A DNA stretch of 64,000 bases from Megaustenia siamemsis (taxonomy: Eukaryota > Mollusca > Gastropoda > Stylommatophora > Ariophantidae): positions 44,175,946 to 44,239,945 of the forward strand of contig JAVIAB010000139.1 in the NCBI GenBank assembly GCA_032433765.1, read 5' to 3'. Shown here one piece after another: positions 54,086-64,000 of this stretch. The translations under genes were made by a program, and so were the position numbers. How positions within the stretch are numbered: position 1 is the stretch's first letter; each line of letters starts with the position of its first letter. Under the pieces are notes generated by a model. That model saw nothing but the letters and a program-made list of their open reading frames with translations, did not search any database and was not told the DNA's origin.

Positions 54086-54484
54086 AATATAGACAGGATT
54101 AATCTTTGCCACATCTAAAAAAAAACAGTTCTTAATCAATACGTTTGGAAGAAAATTATGAAGAGGCCATTAAAAGTGTCTCTATGGTCGCCAAGGTTAA
54201 GGGACTAAGAAGATGATGATAAACTTAATCCAAGTTTGAGCTTCTCCGATGGACTCAGTAGATAAAAAAAATAATCTGAGTTGGGGAAGCTAATAATGTC
54301 GAAACGAGTACTGGTCTCCTAAATTCCAATGTTGATTAGTACAGTAGCGTTTATCACTAATAAATATGATCATACATGATATCTAATATATCACAGGTTT
54401 CCTGTCTTCAAGCTCAACATTACAGTCCATCAATGTGTCTAGCAAGCTTTCATGCTTACAATTCAAGAGAATAATGATACGTGA

Positions 54485-55031
54485 TAAATAAACAAAAGAA
54501 TAGGAATGGCAAAAAGTAATTTTAATGTCATGAAGGACATACTAACATCAAAACAAATAACACCAGAGCTAAAACTAAGAATAGCAAAATGTTACATCTT
54601 CTCAATATTCCTATATGGTGCTGAAACATGGACATTAGACAAGAAAACAGAACAGAGAATTGAAGCCTTTGAAATGTGGATATATAGAAGAATAGGTAGA
54701 ATTGGATGGAAGGAAAAGAAAACAAACGACGAAGTCTTAAAAAAACTAAAAATGAAAAGAGAACTTCTGAACACAATTAGAACAAGACAAATGCGATTCT
54801 TAGGCCATGTTAAAAGACACAACAGCCTACTGAAAGTGATCCTGGAGGGGAAAATACAAGGTAAAAGAGGCAGAGGCAGACCAAGATTAACATGGACGAG
54901 TAACATCAAAAGATGGACAAATCAACCGATGACAACCTGCACCATCAAAGCAAGAGATAGAGCAAAATGGCGCTCCATGGTAGCCAACCTTCGTTGCGGA
55001 GACGGCACTCAATGATGATGATGAATGAATG
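54485..55031 (+). mobile_element. LINE-A, 5'-truncated, young, 12 bp TSD
   Basis: Best LINE-A copy. TSD AATGATACGTGA at 54473-54484 and 55032-55043. Ends GATGATGATGAATGAATGAA. 5' truncation inside the post-RT region shows incomplete target-primed reverse transcription. Confidence 0.92.
54506..55015 (+). pseudogene. LINE-A ORF2 C-terminal region (open, truncated)
   Basis: 169 codons without a stop. NFNVMKDILTSKQITPELKL, RIAKCYIFSIFLYGAETWTL (Y-G-A-E-T-W block), FEMWIYRRIGRIGWKEKKTN, FLGHVKRHNSLLKVILEG, GKRGRGRPRLTWTSNIKRWT, KARDRAKWRSMVANLRCGDG and TQ, then TGA. It lies after the RT palm, so it has no enzyme activity; in a complete element this region binds nucleic acid and finishes ORF2. The first Met is not the native start, since the element is 5'-truncated. 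Confidence 0.85.
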
Positions 55032-55043
55032 AATGATACGTGA

Positions 55044-55199
55044 GACCCAGGTGATCCCGCCTTCTCAGAGTTTCAGGAAACTAACTGACCGACATATTTA
55101 CACGGCGAGAGTTCTTGTGATGATGATAGCAACACAGATATCACATCATAGCAACACAGATATCACATCGTGCTCAACAGCTGTCAAGCTGGATAACAA
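55044..55199. other. Short spacer with a duplicated 21 bp word
   Basis: ATAGCAACACAGATATCACA occurs twice (near 55126 and 55147). Confidence 0.7.
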
Positions 55200-55330
55200 G
55201 TTGAGAAATGAATACCAAGTTGTATAAAGCAGCTTTCTTTACAGGAACAAAAATACAAATTTAAACGTTTCAGCCGCATGCCTTCATCAGTGGGACAAAA
55301 CTACTACAAACCAAACATGTGCATATACAA
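55200..55330 (-). repeat. Hairpin-GAAACG repeat (Penelope-like)
   Basis: Minus strand: CCCACTGATGAAGGCATGCG then GCTGAAACGTTTAAATTTGT and GAAAGCTGCTTTATACAACT. Almost the same core as 36488-36515 (GATGAAGGCATG(T/C)GGC then (C/T)GAAACGTTT). Confidence 0.55.
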
Positions 55331-55849
55331 TTCTAGTGACCACATCCCCACTACTTGTTGCAATATACACTGTTTCTTTTTACCACGTCACCTACAACAT
55401 TATACGCTATAAAACTTCCATTACATCTGATGCCCTTGCAGAGTTTATAAGTTAATTAAATACAGAATCTAACATTTCAGCAAATTATATGAATTTTAGC
55501 ATTGCGTCAATAAATGATAGCAGGCTGAATATTACACTTTATTTCTGGAGGGTATTTTTATCCCTTCGACCTGCCTATCCCTTGGCCAATCATTTTTCAT
55601 TTTCCATGCTAATTGCACTGGCTATTTGTTGATAGGAGTTAATTTGACCGTGTCCTTAAAATTGTTCCTCCTGCATGTCAATATTTGCTGGTGCTTGCAG
55701 TGTTTCCAATGACTTTCATCTTTTCATTTATTTTTGTTTTTAAATTAGGCCGCTCCGGGTCATATCTGCTGCTCTCCTCTTGTAACTCATTTCATTAGTT
55801 ATTGATTCGACTGGCTATCTGTATTTACTGTTCCAACCATCATCCACTC
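55331..55849. other. Pyrimidine-rich spacer
   Basis: Nothing recognised. Confidence 0.4.
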
Positions 55850-55925
55850 ATTCATCCATACCGTTCGTCCGTCCGTCCCTTCGTCTGTCCATCTGTCTGT
55901 GTGTCTGTCTATCTATCTACATGTA
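55850..55925. repeat. (TCCG/TCTG/TATC)n microsatellite
   Basis: Tetranucleotide series GTCCGTCC, GTCTGTC and ATCTATC in succession. Confidence 0.85.
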
Positions 55926-56129
55926 TGTTTGTATGTCTATTTTTCGTTCGACTCGAGTATTGTCTATATCTGTAATGTCAATTTGTGTACACATTTTATT
56001 ATTTTTGTTTGTTTGTTATTGTAGAGACCCACATAGTTTTGCCTGTAGTGTTGTATCTATGGATGATTGGGGTTTTCCAAGTGTTCTATATTCAATATCT
56101 TAAAATATGTGTTCAGCAGTCTGTGAGAC

Positions 56130-56310
56130 GCGTGTCCACACTACATTCAGTTCAGGTGTTCAAGGTCACTTCCATGAAAAATGGAAACGAGAACACCCAA
56201 AGCATAACGAGAGTGACGGATACCACCAACTATCAAGGAAGGATCAAGTCATCATACTTCGCCTACGCACTGGCCACAATGAAATAAGACGAAGCACGGC
56301 ACGAAAAGCA
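56130..56310 (+). pseudogene. LINE fragment downstream of RNase H
   Basis: Frame reads GHFHEKWKREHPKHNESDGY, HQLSRKDQVIILRLRTGHNE. The WKREHP ... Y.QL.RKDQV.I.RLRTGHNR pattern is the well-known end of LINE ORF2 proteins with RNase H, before a C-P-C-G zinc-binding end that is missing here. Perhaps the same type as the remnant at 9.37 kb. Confidence 0.65.
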
Positions 56311-56396
56311 TCATATTATATGTAAAAGTTTAAATACGTAGACATAACAATATTTGTTTCAACTTAGTGAAACAGGCATAAAAAAAACATATATTT

Positions 56397-56795
56397 ACAG
56401 ACAGACAGGCAGGCAGACAGGCAGACACACAGACAGACAGGCAGGCAGACAGGCAGAGAAACAGACAGACAGACAGGCAGGCAGGCAGACAGATATACAG
56501 ACAGACAGGCAGGCAGACAGGCAGACAAACAGACAGACAGGCAGGCAGACAGGCAGACAAACAGACAGACAAACAGACAGACAGACAGGCAGGCAGACAG
56601 GCAGGCAGACAGATATACAGACAGACAGGCAGGCAGACAGATATACAGACAGACAGGCAGACAAACAGACAGACAGACAGGCAGGCAGACAGATATACAG
56701 ACAGACAGGCAGACAAACAGACAGACAGACAGACAGGCAGGCAGACAGGCAGGCAGACAGACAGACAGGCAGGCAGACAGATATACAGACAGACC
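56397..56795. repeat. CAGACAGG microsatellite, about 400 bp
   Basis: (CAGA)/(CAGG) tetranucleotides in mosaic with AGATATACAGACAGACAGGC blocks repeating at intervals. Open frames on both strands are artefacts. Confidence 0.97.
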
Positions 56796-57139
56796 ACTCA
56801 ACTATGTATTTACTTAGACCTGCGCACTGAGACGGAATTCCTGGAGAGTAATCAACTAGCGTGACATTTCCAGCTTTGCCATAAGGTGTGGTTAGGAGCA
56901 CAGTGAAGTCAGTCATCTATATATCTCCTATATTTGAATTTATTCCTAATTTGAAGGTCGGTTCGTAGATTGCTGCCCAACCTATTACGATCGACATATT
57001 ATGCTGTGAGGAGAAGATGAGTTGGTCTCTAGTTTCCACTTGAACCAGAAAAAAAAGAGCGTTCGCTATGAGAGTATATTTTTGTGTACACCTGGAGTGT
57101 TTGCAGGACCTGGATCGATTTCCAGTAGAGGAGGAACAC
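56796..57139. other. Spacer, nothing recognised
   Basis: Mixed sequence without a coding or repeat signal. Confidence 0.4.
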
Positions 57140-57154
57140 TATGTTGTGAATCTG

Positions 57155-57265
57155 ATGTATTTTCAGTTTGCCCCTTCACGCCTGCATTGCCCCAGTGACC
57201 TTATGTATTTTCAGTTTGCCCCTTCACACCTGTATTGCCCCAGTGACCGTATGTATTTTCACTCT
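57155..57265. repeat. 48 bp tandem repeat, about 2.3 copies
   Basis: Unit ATGTATTTTCAGTTTGCCCC then TTCACGCCTGCATTGCCCCA and GTGACCTT. Confidence 0.92.
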
Positions 57266-57325
57266 GCGTTCATTCATATCCTCTAAACATCGATGTGTAT
57301 GTGTCTACATACGCGCGAGCACATG

Positions 57326-57360
57326 TTGCGCGCGCGCGCGTGCGTGCGTGTGTGTGTGTA
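57326..57360. repeat. (CG)n(TG)n alternating tract, Z-DNA prone
   Basis: TTGCGCGCGCGCGTGCGTGC then GTGTGTGTGTG. CpG is otherwise scarce nearby. Confidence 0.85.
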
Positions 57361-57559
57361 TGACATTTGATGAACTAGAAGACCACATATCAATCAACTA
57401 CCATAGCGATATCTTCATGTAATCAATTTAAAACAAAAACATATTTCTTAACGTGGATTACTGTAATGTCCAGGTGATGCCATCTTACATTACAAAAATG
57501 TTCGATTGCAATCACACACGCAACTGTTATTTTTTTTAAATTAGTTCTCCATCTTCTTC

Positions 57560-59010
57560 TTGGCCTTCACCCGTTAAGTAGGCTTAGATGTGTTGTGTCG
57601 CTAGTTTACGACAAAACCGCGATATCTGCTCCTTTTTTGGGGGGCCTTATATTTGCGCCTTTTTTGGGCCTTATACTTGCGCCTTTTTTGGACCTTATAT
57701 TTGCGCCTTTTTTGGGCCTTATATTTGCGCCTTTTTTGGGTCTTATACTTGCGCCTTTTTTGGGGCCTTATGCTTGCGCCTTTTTTTGGGCCTTATATAT
57801 ACGCCTTTTTTGGGCCTTATACTTGCGCCTTCTTTGGGGCCTTATACATGCGCCTTTTTTTGGGCCTTATACATACGCCTTTTTTGGGCCTTATACTTGC
57901 GCCTTTTTTGGGCCTTATACTTGCGCCTTTTTTGGGCCTTATACTTGCGCCTTTTTTTGGGCCTTATACTTGCGACTTTTTTGGGGCCTTATACTTGCGC
58001 CTTTTTTTTAGCCTTACACTTGCGCCGTTTTTGGGTCTTATACTTGCGTCTTTTTTGGGCCTTATACTTGAGTCTTTTTTGGGTCTTATACTTGCGCCTT
58101 TTTTGGGCCTCATACTTGCGCCTTTTTTGGGCCTCATACTTGCGCCTTTTTTGGGCCTCATACTTGCGCCTTTTTTGGGCCTCATACTTGCGCCTTTTTT
58201 GGACCTCATACTTGCGCCTTTTTTGGGCCTCATACTTGCGCCTTTTTTGGGCCTCATACTTGCGCCTTTTTTGGGCCTCATACTTGCGCCTTTTTTGGGC
58301 CTCATACTTGCGCCTTTTTTGGGCCTTATACTTGCGCCTTTTTTGGGCCTTCTACATACGCCTTTTTTTAGCCTTATGCTTGCGCTTTTTTGGGGCCTTA
58401 TACTTGCGCCTTTTTTGGGCCTCATACTTGCGCCTTTTTTGGGCCTCATACTTGCGCCTTTTTTGGGCCTCATACTTGCGCCTTTTTTGGGCCTCATACT
58501 TGCGCCTTTTTTGGGCCTTATACTTGCGCCTTTTTTGGGCCTTCTACATACGCCTTTTTTTAGCCTTATGCTTGCGCTTTTTTGGGCCTCATACTTGCGC
58601 CTTTTTTGGGCCTTATACTTGCGCCTTTTTTGGGCCTTCTACATACGCCTTTTTTTAGCCTTATGCTTGCGCTTTTTTTGGGGCCTTATACTTGCACCTT
58701 CTGCACGGATAGACTTGCTTAATAGTTTTAGCTAGGGCAGCGGATAGTTTGGCCTTTCATTTTGGCTTTTAACTACCATTGATTCCTTAACGTGCACAGA
58801 GTGCACACATGACCTCTTGTTTTACGCTTTTGTCTGAGAAGACTGGACGACGGATCCCATTACCAAGAGACCAGTGGGGGGTGGGGGGGGGGTGTCATGG
58901 CGCGAAGTAACCACGTATTCAAAGTGGAATAACTCCCACCCCCTGTGCCGAGATTTGAACCTCACACCTTACTATCCAGAGTTCGACATCTTACCTATAA
59001 GCCCAGTCTA
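57560..59010 (-). mobile_element. SINE-4 copy split by a minisatellite
   Basis: 57560-57627 (CTTCACCCGTTAAGTAGGC then GTGTTGTGTCGC) matches the 3' end of the SINE-4 at 9.89 kb. 58706-59010 matches the rest: GGATAGTTTGGCC, CCTTAACGTGCACAGAGTGC, ACTGGTCTC and the inverted B-box GCCGAGATTTGAACC. Together they make one element with the array 57628-58705 inside. Confidence 0.65.
57628..58705. repeat. 24 bp minisatellite, about 44 copies, with higher-order units
   Basis: Unit CGCCTTTTTTGGGCCTTATA then CTTG. A four-type block (CTTCTACATACGCC, TTTTTTTAGCCTTATGC, GCGCTTTTTTGGG) recurs near 58350, 58541 and 58637, spacing 191 and 96 bp, i.e. 8 and 4 units. All three plus frames and one minus frame stay open (about 180-360 codons); not genes. 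Confidence 0.96.
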
Positions 59011-60269
59011 ACTTGATAACAAGGTATGTGAAATCGTGTGCCTAGGGCTACAGGAGACGAACATGTAATGTGTGTGTTAACAATGAACACCAGAAAAATC
59101 AATCGCAGTTGAAGATAGGAAAAAAAAAGTCTACATGTTGCTGTTTCCCCAAGCTATCATATACAAAGAACGTGCGAAATAATGTAGACAATATTAACGA
59201 ACTATAAAAAGTTGTTTCCTGAGGTCCTAGTTGGTGTTACGGAGTTCATTCTCGGTGCTGAGAATTTCCTTTATTTACTTAAAATAGACCGGAACACAAA
59301 TGGATTCTCTCCAAGTTACGCATAGAAAAACAAGAATCTCTTGGCACACCAGAAAGCTAATTTTAACTTAAAAATTGTAGACTCAATCCAAAACCGATGG
59401 GAAACACTACAGAAAAACATTTGATTAAACTGCACTTAGCATTACGAAACCCAGACCGCAACACGACAAAATCTTGTGGACGGAAGTATGCTATTTTAAT
59501 TGAGGAGATAGTTAAATGCCATTTATTTTATTACATCTTCACTTTAAGCAACTTGTACACCTTTAGTACCACTATTCTTGTCAAGCATTGACTAACAAAA
59601 CAATTTGCTCTACATGTCGAATAGGTAAGATATATCTGGTAACGAAACTTCTAAACATAACTCCTTCTATTACAAGTTTTACTTTTACAAGCCTGGTATG
59701 GCTAGGCGTGACCCGCTATTATTCGTCTGCTTATCGAAGATCAAATCACTAACAGCGAGCAAGATAAGGATGCGTTACGTTTCCGATTATCGACGTTTCG
59801 ATTTCCTCTACTTGTTATGCCAAACAAAGAAGTTATAACATTAGAGTGGCAAGCACAAACTGCCATCCTGGCATACTATGATAAAATGCCAAACCTATTA
59901 AATAAATTATAGGCAATCTTGGCTTGGGTCGTGCTCACAGAATAGCACTTTCCAGTCGATTGAATACTAACACTGACAGTCAGGACGCGCATGATGGCTT
60001 ATGGCATTTCTGGGGTATGACGCCAGTGTCGTGTCATGCGCTTCTGGTAATATTGAACACAATTGTGATCTACTGGCAAAAATAAGCTATCTATGTAATG
60101 TTTATAAATACATCACATATGTAATATTTATAAATAAATCGCGTATGTAATGTGAATATAGATAAATTAGTATGTCATTTTAAATAAATTAACAAGGGTG
60201 TTGTCGGTCTTCTTATTAGAGGTGTGTTGATAGTAGCATAAGGGATTTGAAAAAAAAACCTTAAATGTT
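59011..60269. other. AT-rich spacer, nothing firm
   Basis: 60100-60165 has ATGTAATGTTTATAAATA(C/A) in about three loose copies. Otherwise nothing recognised. Confidence 0.4.
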
Positions 60270-60560
60270 GAAGTGGGGAACTGGGTGGTCTAAAGGTATG
60301 GCGTTGGGCTATGGACAGAAAAGTCCCAGATGGAATCTGGCCAATGGCAGTGGGAATTTTACACTAGAATACGTGGCTTCTTTGTGGCTTTACCCTCCGC
60401 TGGTCTCTGGGTAGTGTGATACGATTTAGTTCTCCTCACATATAATGGCGAGAAATGGGCGGTCTCGTGTGCACTCGCGCATGTTAAAGAAACATTGGTA
60501 ATTTAAAGTCGATGTGTGTAGGCTAAAAGTGGCCGCTTTTCGGGAAAAAAATTGTTAAAC
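60270..60560 (+). mobile_element. SINE-4, direct orientation
   Basis: Head GGGTGGTCTAAAGGTATGGC with a weak B-box (GATGGAATCTGG), GTGGCTTCTTTGTGGCTTTA, CTGGTCTCTGGGTA, GGCGAGAAATGGGC, CACTCGCGCATGTTAAAGAA and GGCTAAAAGTGGCCGC. The best complete SINE-4. Confidence 0.7.
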
Positions 60561-61382
60561 AAATCTACTTGTGCCGACATGGAAAAATTCACGAGGCCCA
60601 ATGGCTTAGATATTGTTTTGAAGTACCGACAGAAGAGATAGTTTACTAAGGAAATGAAGTCGTGTTTGATAGCGAACATCCAGGTGCACGGAGCCTAATA
60701 CATGTACCGGAGACACTTTACTGTGACAGAAAAACGGCACTGGCGTGTTGTTGCCCACCTTCCCCAAAAGTGTGTTGATTTTCTAAAGAAAATATGAGGA
60801 TCTGATATATTATTTCCAAATCACAACGGGGAGTTGCGAGTTCTTTTTTCTTCATAAAACACGTTGCTCAATAACGAAACAAATGTAAATAATTGTTCTC
60901 ATAAAAAAATGTACTTTTCTATAAACTAACTTCATATTCCCGTGACGGGGCTCGATACTTTTTATTTCTTGTTAACAGCTAAAACTTGATACATATGTTG
61001 TTATTGTTCAAGAACGGTTGACCAAAATGGATTTACATTTGTTGTACCAAAATTTATGTGGACTCGCGTCCTATCAATAAAACAGGAATCAGCATTTTTG
61101 TGAGTTAATTATGAAACAAAGCCCCGAACTGAAACATCGCGTGGCGAGTGCATTAGACATATGGCCTTTATTCTTCAGTCAAGTTCAAGAGCCTGGTAGA
61201 TAACAGAAATAGGATAAACCCATTACTGATAATGGCTGCTTCTTTTAAAATTTGTAAACTAAATAGTAACCGCCTATATCCGTTTATAAATGTCGTTGAA
61301 GAAACAACTAAAGTATAACACATGAGATATCAGTAGACTAGTCACCAAATAGTTGACAAATCACCTTCATTGCAAAACGAAC
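60561..61382. other. AT-rich spacer, nothing recognised
   Basis: No repeat or coding frame seen. Confidence 0.4.
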
Positions 61383-61630
61383 AACTCCATAGTGCTTATA
61401 TTCCCTCCTCATGACATTTCCCAATATTAAGAACGCCCACCACACACTAGAGACAGCACTAAAGATGGTATCAGCTCAGTTGTGTGAACTCCGTGGCACG
61501 GACGAAGACCTTATCTCCAATCCCCTTGTCACCTCGTACGACATTCTTGGCTGGTAACTATTCCACTATTCGACTATTCGACTATTCTTTCTCCCCTCAT
61601 CGTGCTCAGGGCCACAGTAGCCACAGGCGT
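61383..61630 (+). repeat. Dispersed repeat H, full
   Basis: Same order as 20312-20530, plus the 3' part TTGTCACCTCGTACGACATT, CTATTCTTTC..CCCTCA and CAGGGCCACAGTAGCCACAG also found at 50.07 and 53.99 kb. Confidence 0.65.
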
Positions 61631-61880
61631 GTGGCAGGGAACAGTGCTTTATTCTGTTTTCCCTTCACCGTGGTTAGGGCTCCGGTATCCACTGGGGCGT
61701 GTCATGGAACCGTGCTTTATTCTGTTTTCCCTTCACCGTGGTTAGGGCTCCGGTATCCACTGGGGCGTGCCATGGAACAGTGCTTTATTCTGTTTTCCCT
61801 TCACCGTGGTCAGGGCTCCGGTATCCGCTGGGGCGTGCCATGGAACAGTGCTTTAATCTGTTTTCCCTTCATCGTGGTGG
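61631..61880. repeat. 68 bp minisatellite, about 3.7 copies, grown from repeat H
   Basis: Unit GTGCTTTATTCTGTTTTCCC then TTCACCGTGGTTAGGGCTCC, GGTATCCACTGGGGCGTGCC and ATGGAACA. The bases just before (61573-61640, CTATTCTTTCTCCCCTCATC to CAGGGAACAG) are a diverged unit that belongs to repeat H itself. Confidence 0.9.
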
Positions 61881-61989
61881 ACCGATAGCCAGACGGCTAT
61901 TCATCAACTAAGAAATGATCATATTTCAGTGAAAAATACCTAAATACCTTCTTGATTGATTCAGCCATTTATTCCTTTTCAAAATCTGT

Positions 61990-62120
61990 TTTTCTTTCGT
62001 GGCTCTACCCTAATCTGCTCTCTACTCCGATATCTATCTCTCTCGTAAAACGGCGAAAAGGTGAAAGTATCACGTCCACTCTGCGCACGTTAAAATAACA
62101 TTTCTTTAGTTTTTTTCTTA
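61990..62120 (+). mobile_element. SINE-4, partial
   Basis: TTTCGTGGCTCTACCC, ACGGCGAAAAGGTG, and CACTCTGCGCACGTTAAAAT in SINE-4 order. 62121-62430 was not recognised. Confidence 0.5.
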
Positions 62121-62429
62121 CTGCTATTGTCTTTAAACGTCGCAGGAGGAATGTTGAATGTATATTATAATCTTGAGGCTGTAGATGATATATTGCTTGT
62201 TATTTTGGTCACTTTTTGATCACCATTTTAGAATTAATGTCGTTCTTAGTTGCATTCGTATGCTGTTACGATAGTTATGCTTTGGCTCCTGCATTGGTCT
62301 TTCATTCCACCCCCATTTCCTCTCTTTGGTAGGTAAAAATCGGGTACAATTCTTAAGCAATTAAAATAAAAGTCTATCCAACGCCCTCCGCTCTTGGAGT
62401 ACACTGCGTTGATTTTTATCCATTGGCAG

Positions 62430-62914
<485 letters not shown>

Positions 62915-63060
62915 GTCTGCTGGCGATGCGGAGGGCGCGGACGAACGGAAAAAACATATATAGACAGCCAGACGGACATGGAGACAGACAGGCAGACAGG
63001 CAATGAGGTTGACGGGCGAGTGGACGGGCGTACGGACGGACAGGCAGATAGACAAATATA

Positions 63061-64000
63061 ATACGGGAGGTCAAAAAGTAATGCACACCAATTTTTTTCT
63101 CGGCTAATAATAAAGATAGGAATATGAAATTTTGCACACTTGGAATATGACATGTTCCAATTATGTGCACCAAATTGCACAGCATTCTGATAAATATTAC
63201 GCAATCTATGAACCGTTAAAATGGAGCTTGTCAACAATGTCCGTTACAAACAGCGAATTGTCATAGAATTTCTGGTTGCGGAAAAAGAAACTGTGGCAAA
63301 CATTCATAAACGACTGTGTGCAGTGTATAAATGTTCTGCAGTCGATAGGAGCACAGTTAGTCGCTGGGTTCAGAGAATTAAAGCTGCAGAAAGTGTACGA
63401 GTGGAGCTGCATGATTTACCGCGTTCTGGACGTGTTGCCTCGGCTACCAGCACAGACATGTTAAACCGGGCTGATGCCATTATTCGTAAGGATAGGCGTA
63501 TCACTAGTCAGCAATTGGCATTGCAGCTTACAGTCAGCAAGGGAAGTGCAATCGCAATTTTTAAAACTCTCGGATATTCAAAGATTTGCGCTCGATGGGT
63601 TCCTCGGTGCCTAACAAATGATCATAGAGTTCAAAGGAAAACATTCTGTTCTGAATTGTTGGAGCGTTTCGGTGTTGAAGGAGAAATGTTTTTGTCAAAA
63701 ATTGTTACCGGTGACGAAACGTGGGCACATTATTATGAGCCTGAAACAAAAATGCAGTCAATGGAATGGCATCATCCGCAGTCACCAAAAAGAAAAAAAT
63801 TCAAAACATCTCCATCAGCCGGAAAGGTGATGATCACTGTCTTCTGGGACATTGATGGTGTGATTCTTGTTGATGTAATGACAAGAGGTGAGACAATCAA
63901 CTCGACAGCTTACACTGCCAAAACATAGCAATACACTGACAAAACTCAAAAATCGGTTCCACAGAGTTCGGCCTAATAAGCCATCTGCAGATTTGTTGCT
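63061..64000 (+). mobile_element. Second mariner copy, broken, cut by window end
   Basis: Left end GGGAGGTCAAAAAGTAATGC to CTCGG, then the same 5' region and coding sequence as the 46.7 kb copy, with about five substitutions and two length changes over about 940 bases. It is preceded by AATATAATAC, giving a possible TA target. The right end lies outside the window. Confidence 0.95.
63221..63928 (+). pseudogene. Mariner transposase, frameshifted
   Basis: Same Met and sequence as the intact copy to residue 230 (NSTAY). There a net gain of 13 bases (CTGCCAAAACATAG in place of T, near 63916-63929) shifts the frame and creates a stop after TAKT. Asp165 (TGDETW) is kept, but Asp259 and Asp294 are lost from the frame, so it cannot catalyse. 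One other visible protein change is His171 to Tyr (AHHYEPE to AHYYEPE). The copy could still be moved by an intact transposase if its right end is present. Confidence 0.93.

Noticed and set aside
56330..56916. Cys-Leu-Ser-Val and Asp-Arg-Gln-Thr repeat ORFs
   Set aside because: Translation of the CAGACAGG microsatellite on both strands.
57588..58735. Plus-strand ORFs of up to 360 codons (Phe/Leu/Arg repeats) and a minus ORF of Met-Arg-Pro-Lys-Lys-Gly-Ala-Ser repeats
   Set aside because: 24 bp minisatellite artefacts. The Lys-rich repeat resembles histone-tail-like protein only by chance.

Overview
This window looks like repeat-dominated, AT-rich animal nuclear DNA with no recognisable host gene. 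Evidence for a metazoan source: a DD34D mariner transposon, many 5'-truncated non-LTR retrotransposons with target-site duplications (TSDs), tRNA-headed SINEs, Penelope-like repeats, and very long mini- and microsatellites. The mix resembles mollusc (perhaps gastropod) genomes, but that is a judgement from general style and no single sequence proves it. Nothing here is bacterial: no operons, no rRNA or true tRNA gene, no CRISPR.

Layout. 1-6 kb: edge of a broken transposase, LINE pieces (two families fused head to tail), SINEs. 6.1-9.25 kb: three back-to-back minisatellites (38, 32 and 14 bp units). 9.3-17 kb: LINE RNase H remnant, old SINEs, a decayed LINE with a reverse transcriptase (RT) domain (12.6-13.9 kb). 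17-20.1 kb: 68 bp and 22 bp tandem arrays. 20.9-22.2 kb: a LINE with its endonuclease joined directly to its RT tail by internal deletion, followed by a younger LINE-B insertion and a SINE. 27.5-31.3 kb: one 45 bp minisatellite domain split by a SINE and a LINE, each with TSDs. 33-42 kb: another LINE family with a YMDD box, Penelope-like hairpin repeats, a 31 bp array, SINEs. 45-48.5 kb: a full-length mariner with an intact 356-residue transposase, sitting inside a larger palindrome. 49-55 kb: LINE pieces, a 36 bp array with a homogenised core, a SINE nested in a LINE. 56-59 kb: a CAGACAGG microsatellite and a 24 bp minisatellite apparently expanded inside a SINE. 61-64 kb: a minisatellite grown from a dispersed repeat, about 81 GATA units, and a second, nearly identical but broken mariner cut by the window end.

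How the parts work together. The only intact protein gene is the mariner transposase; it would act on the inverted termini of its own and related copies. The LINE pieces are dead, but clean TSDs on several LINE and SINE copies show that an active reverse transcriptase elsewhere has moved them. Two minisatellites seem to have been seeded by dispersed repeats. Most long open frames here are artefacts of tandem units without stop codons. LINE-A, SINE-1 and similar names are local labels, not database names. Boundaries without a stated TSD are approximate, and no database search was possible.
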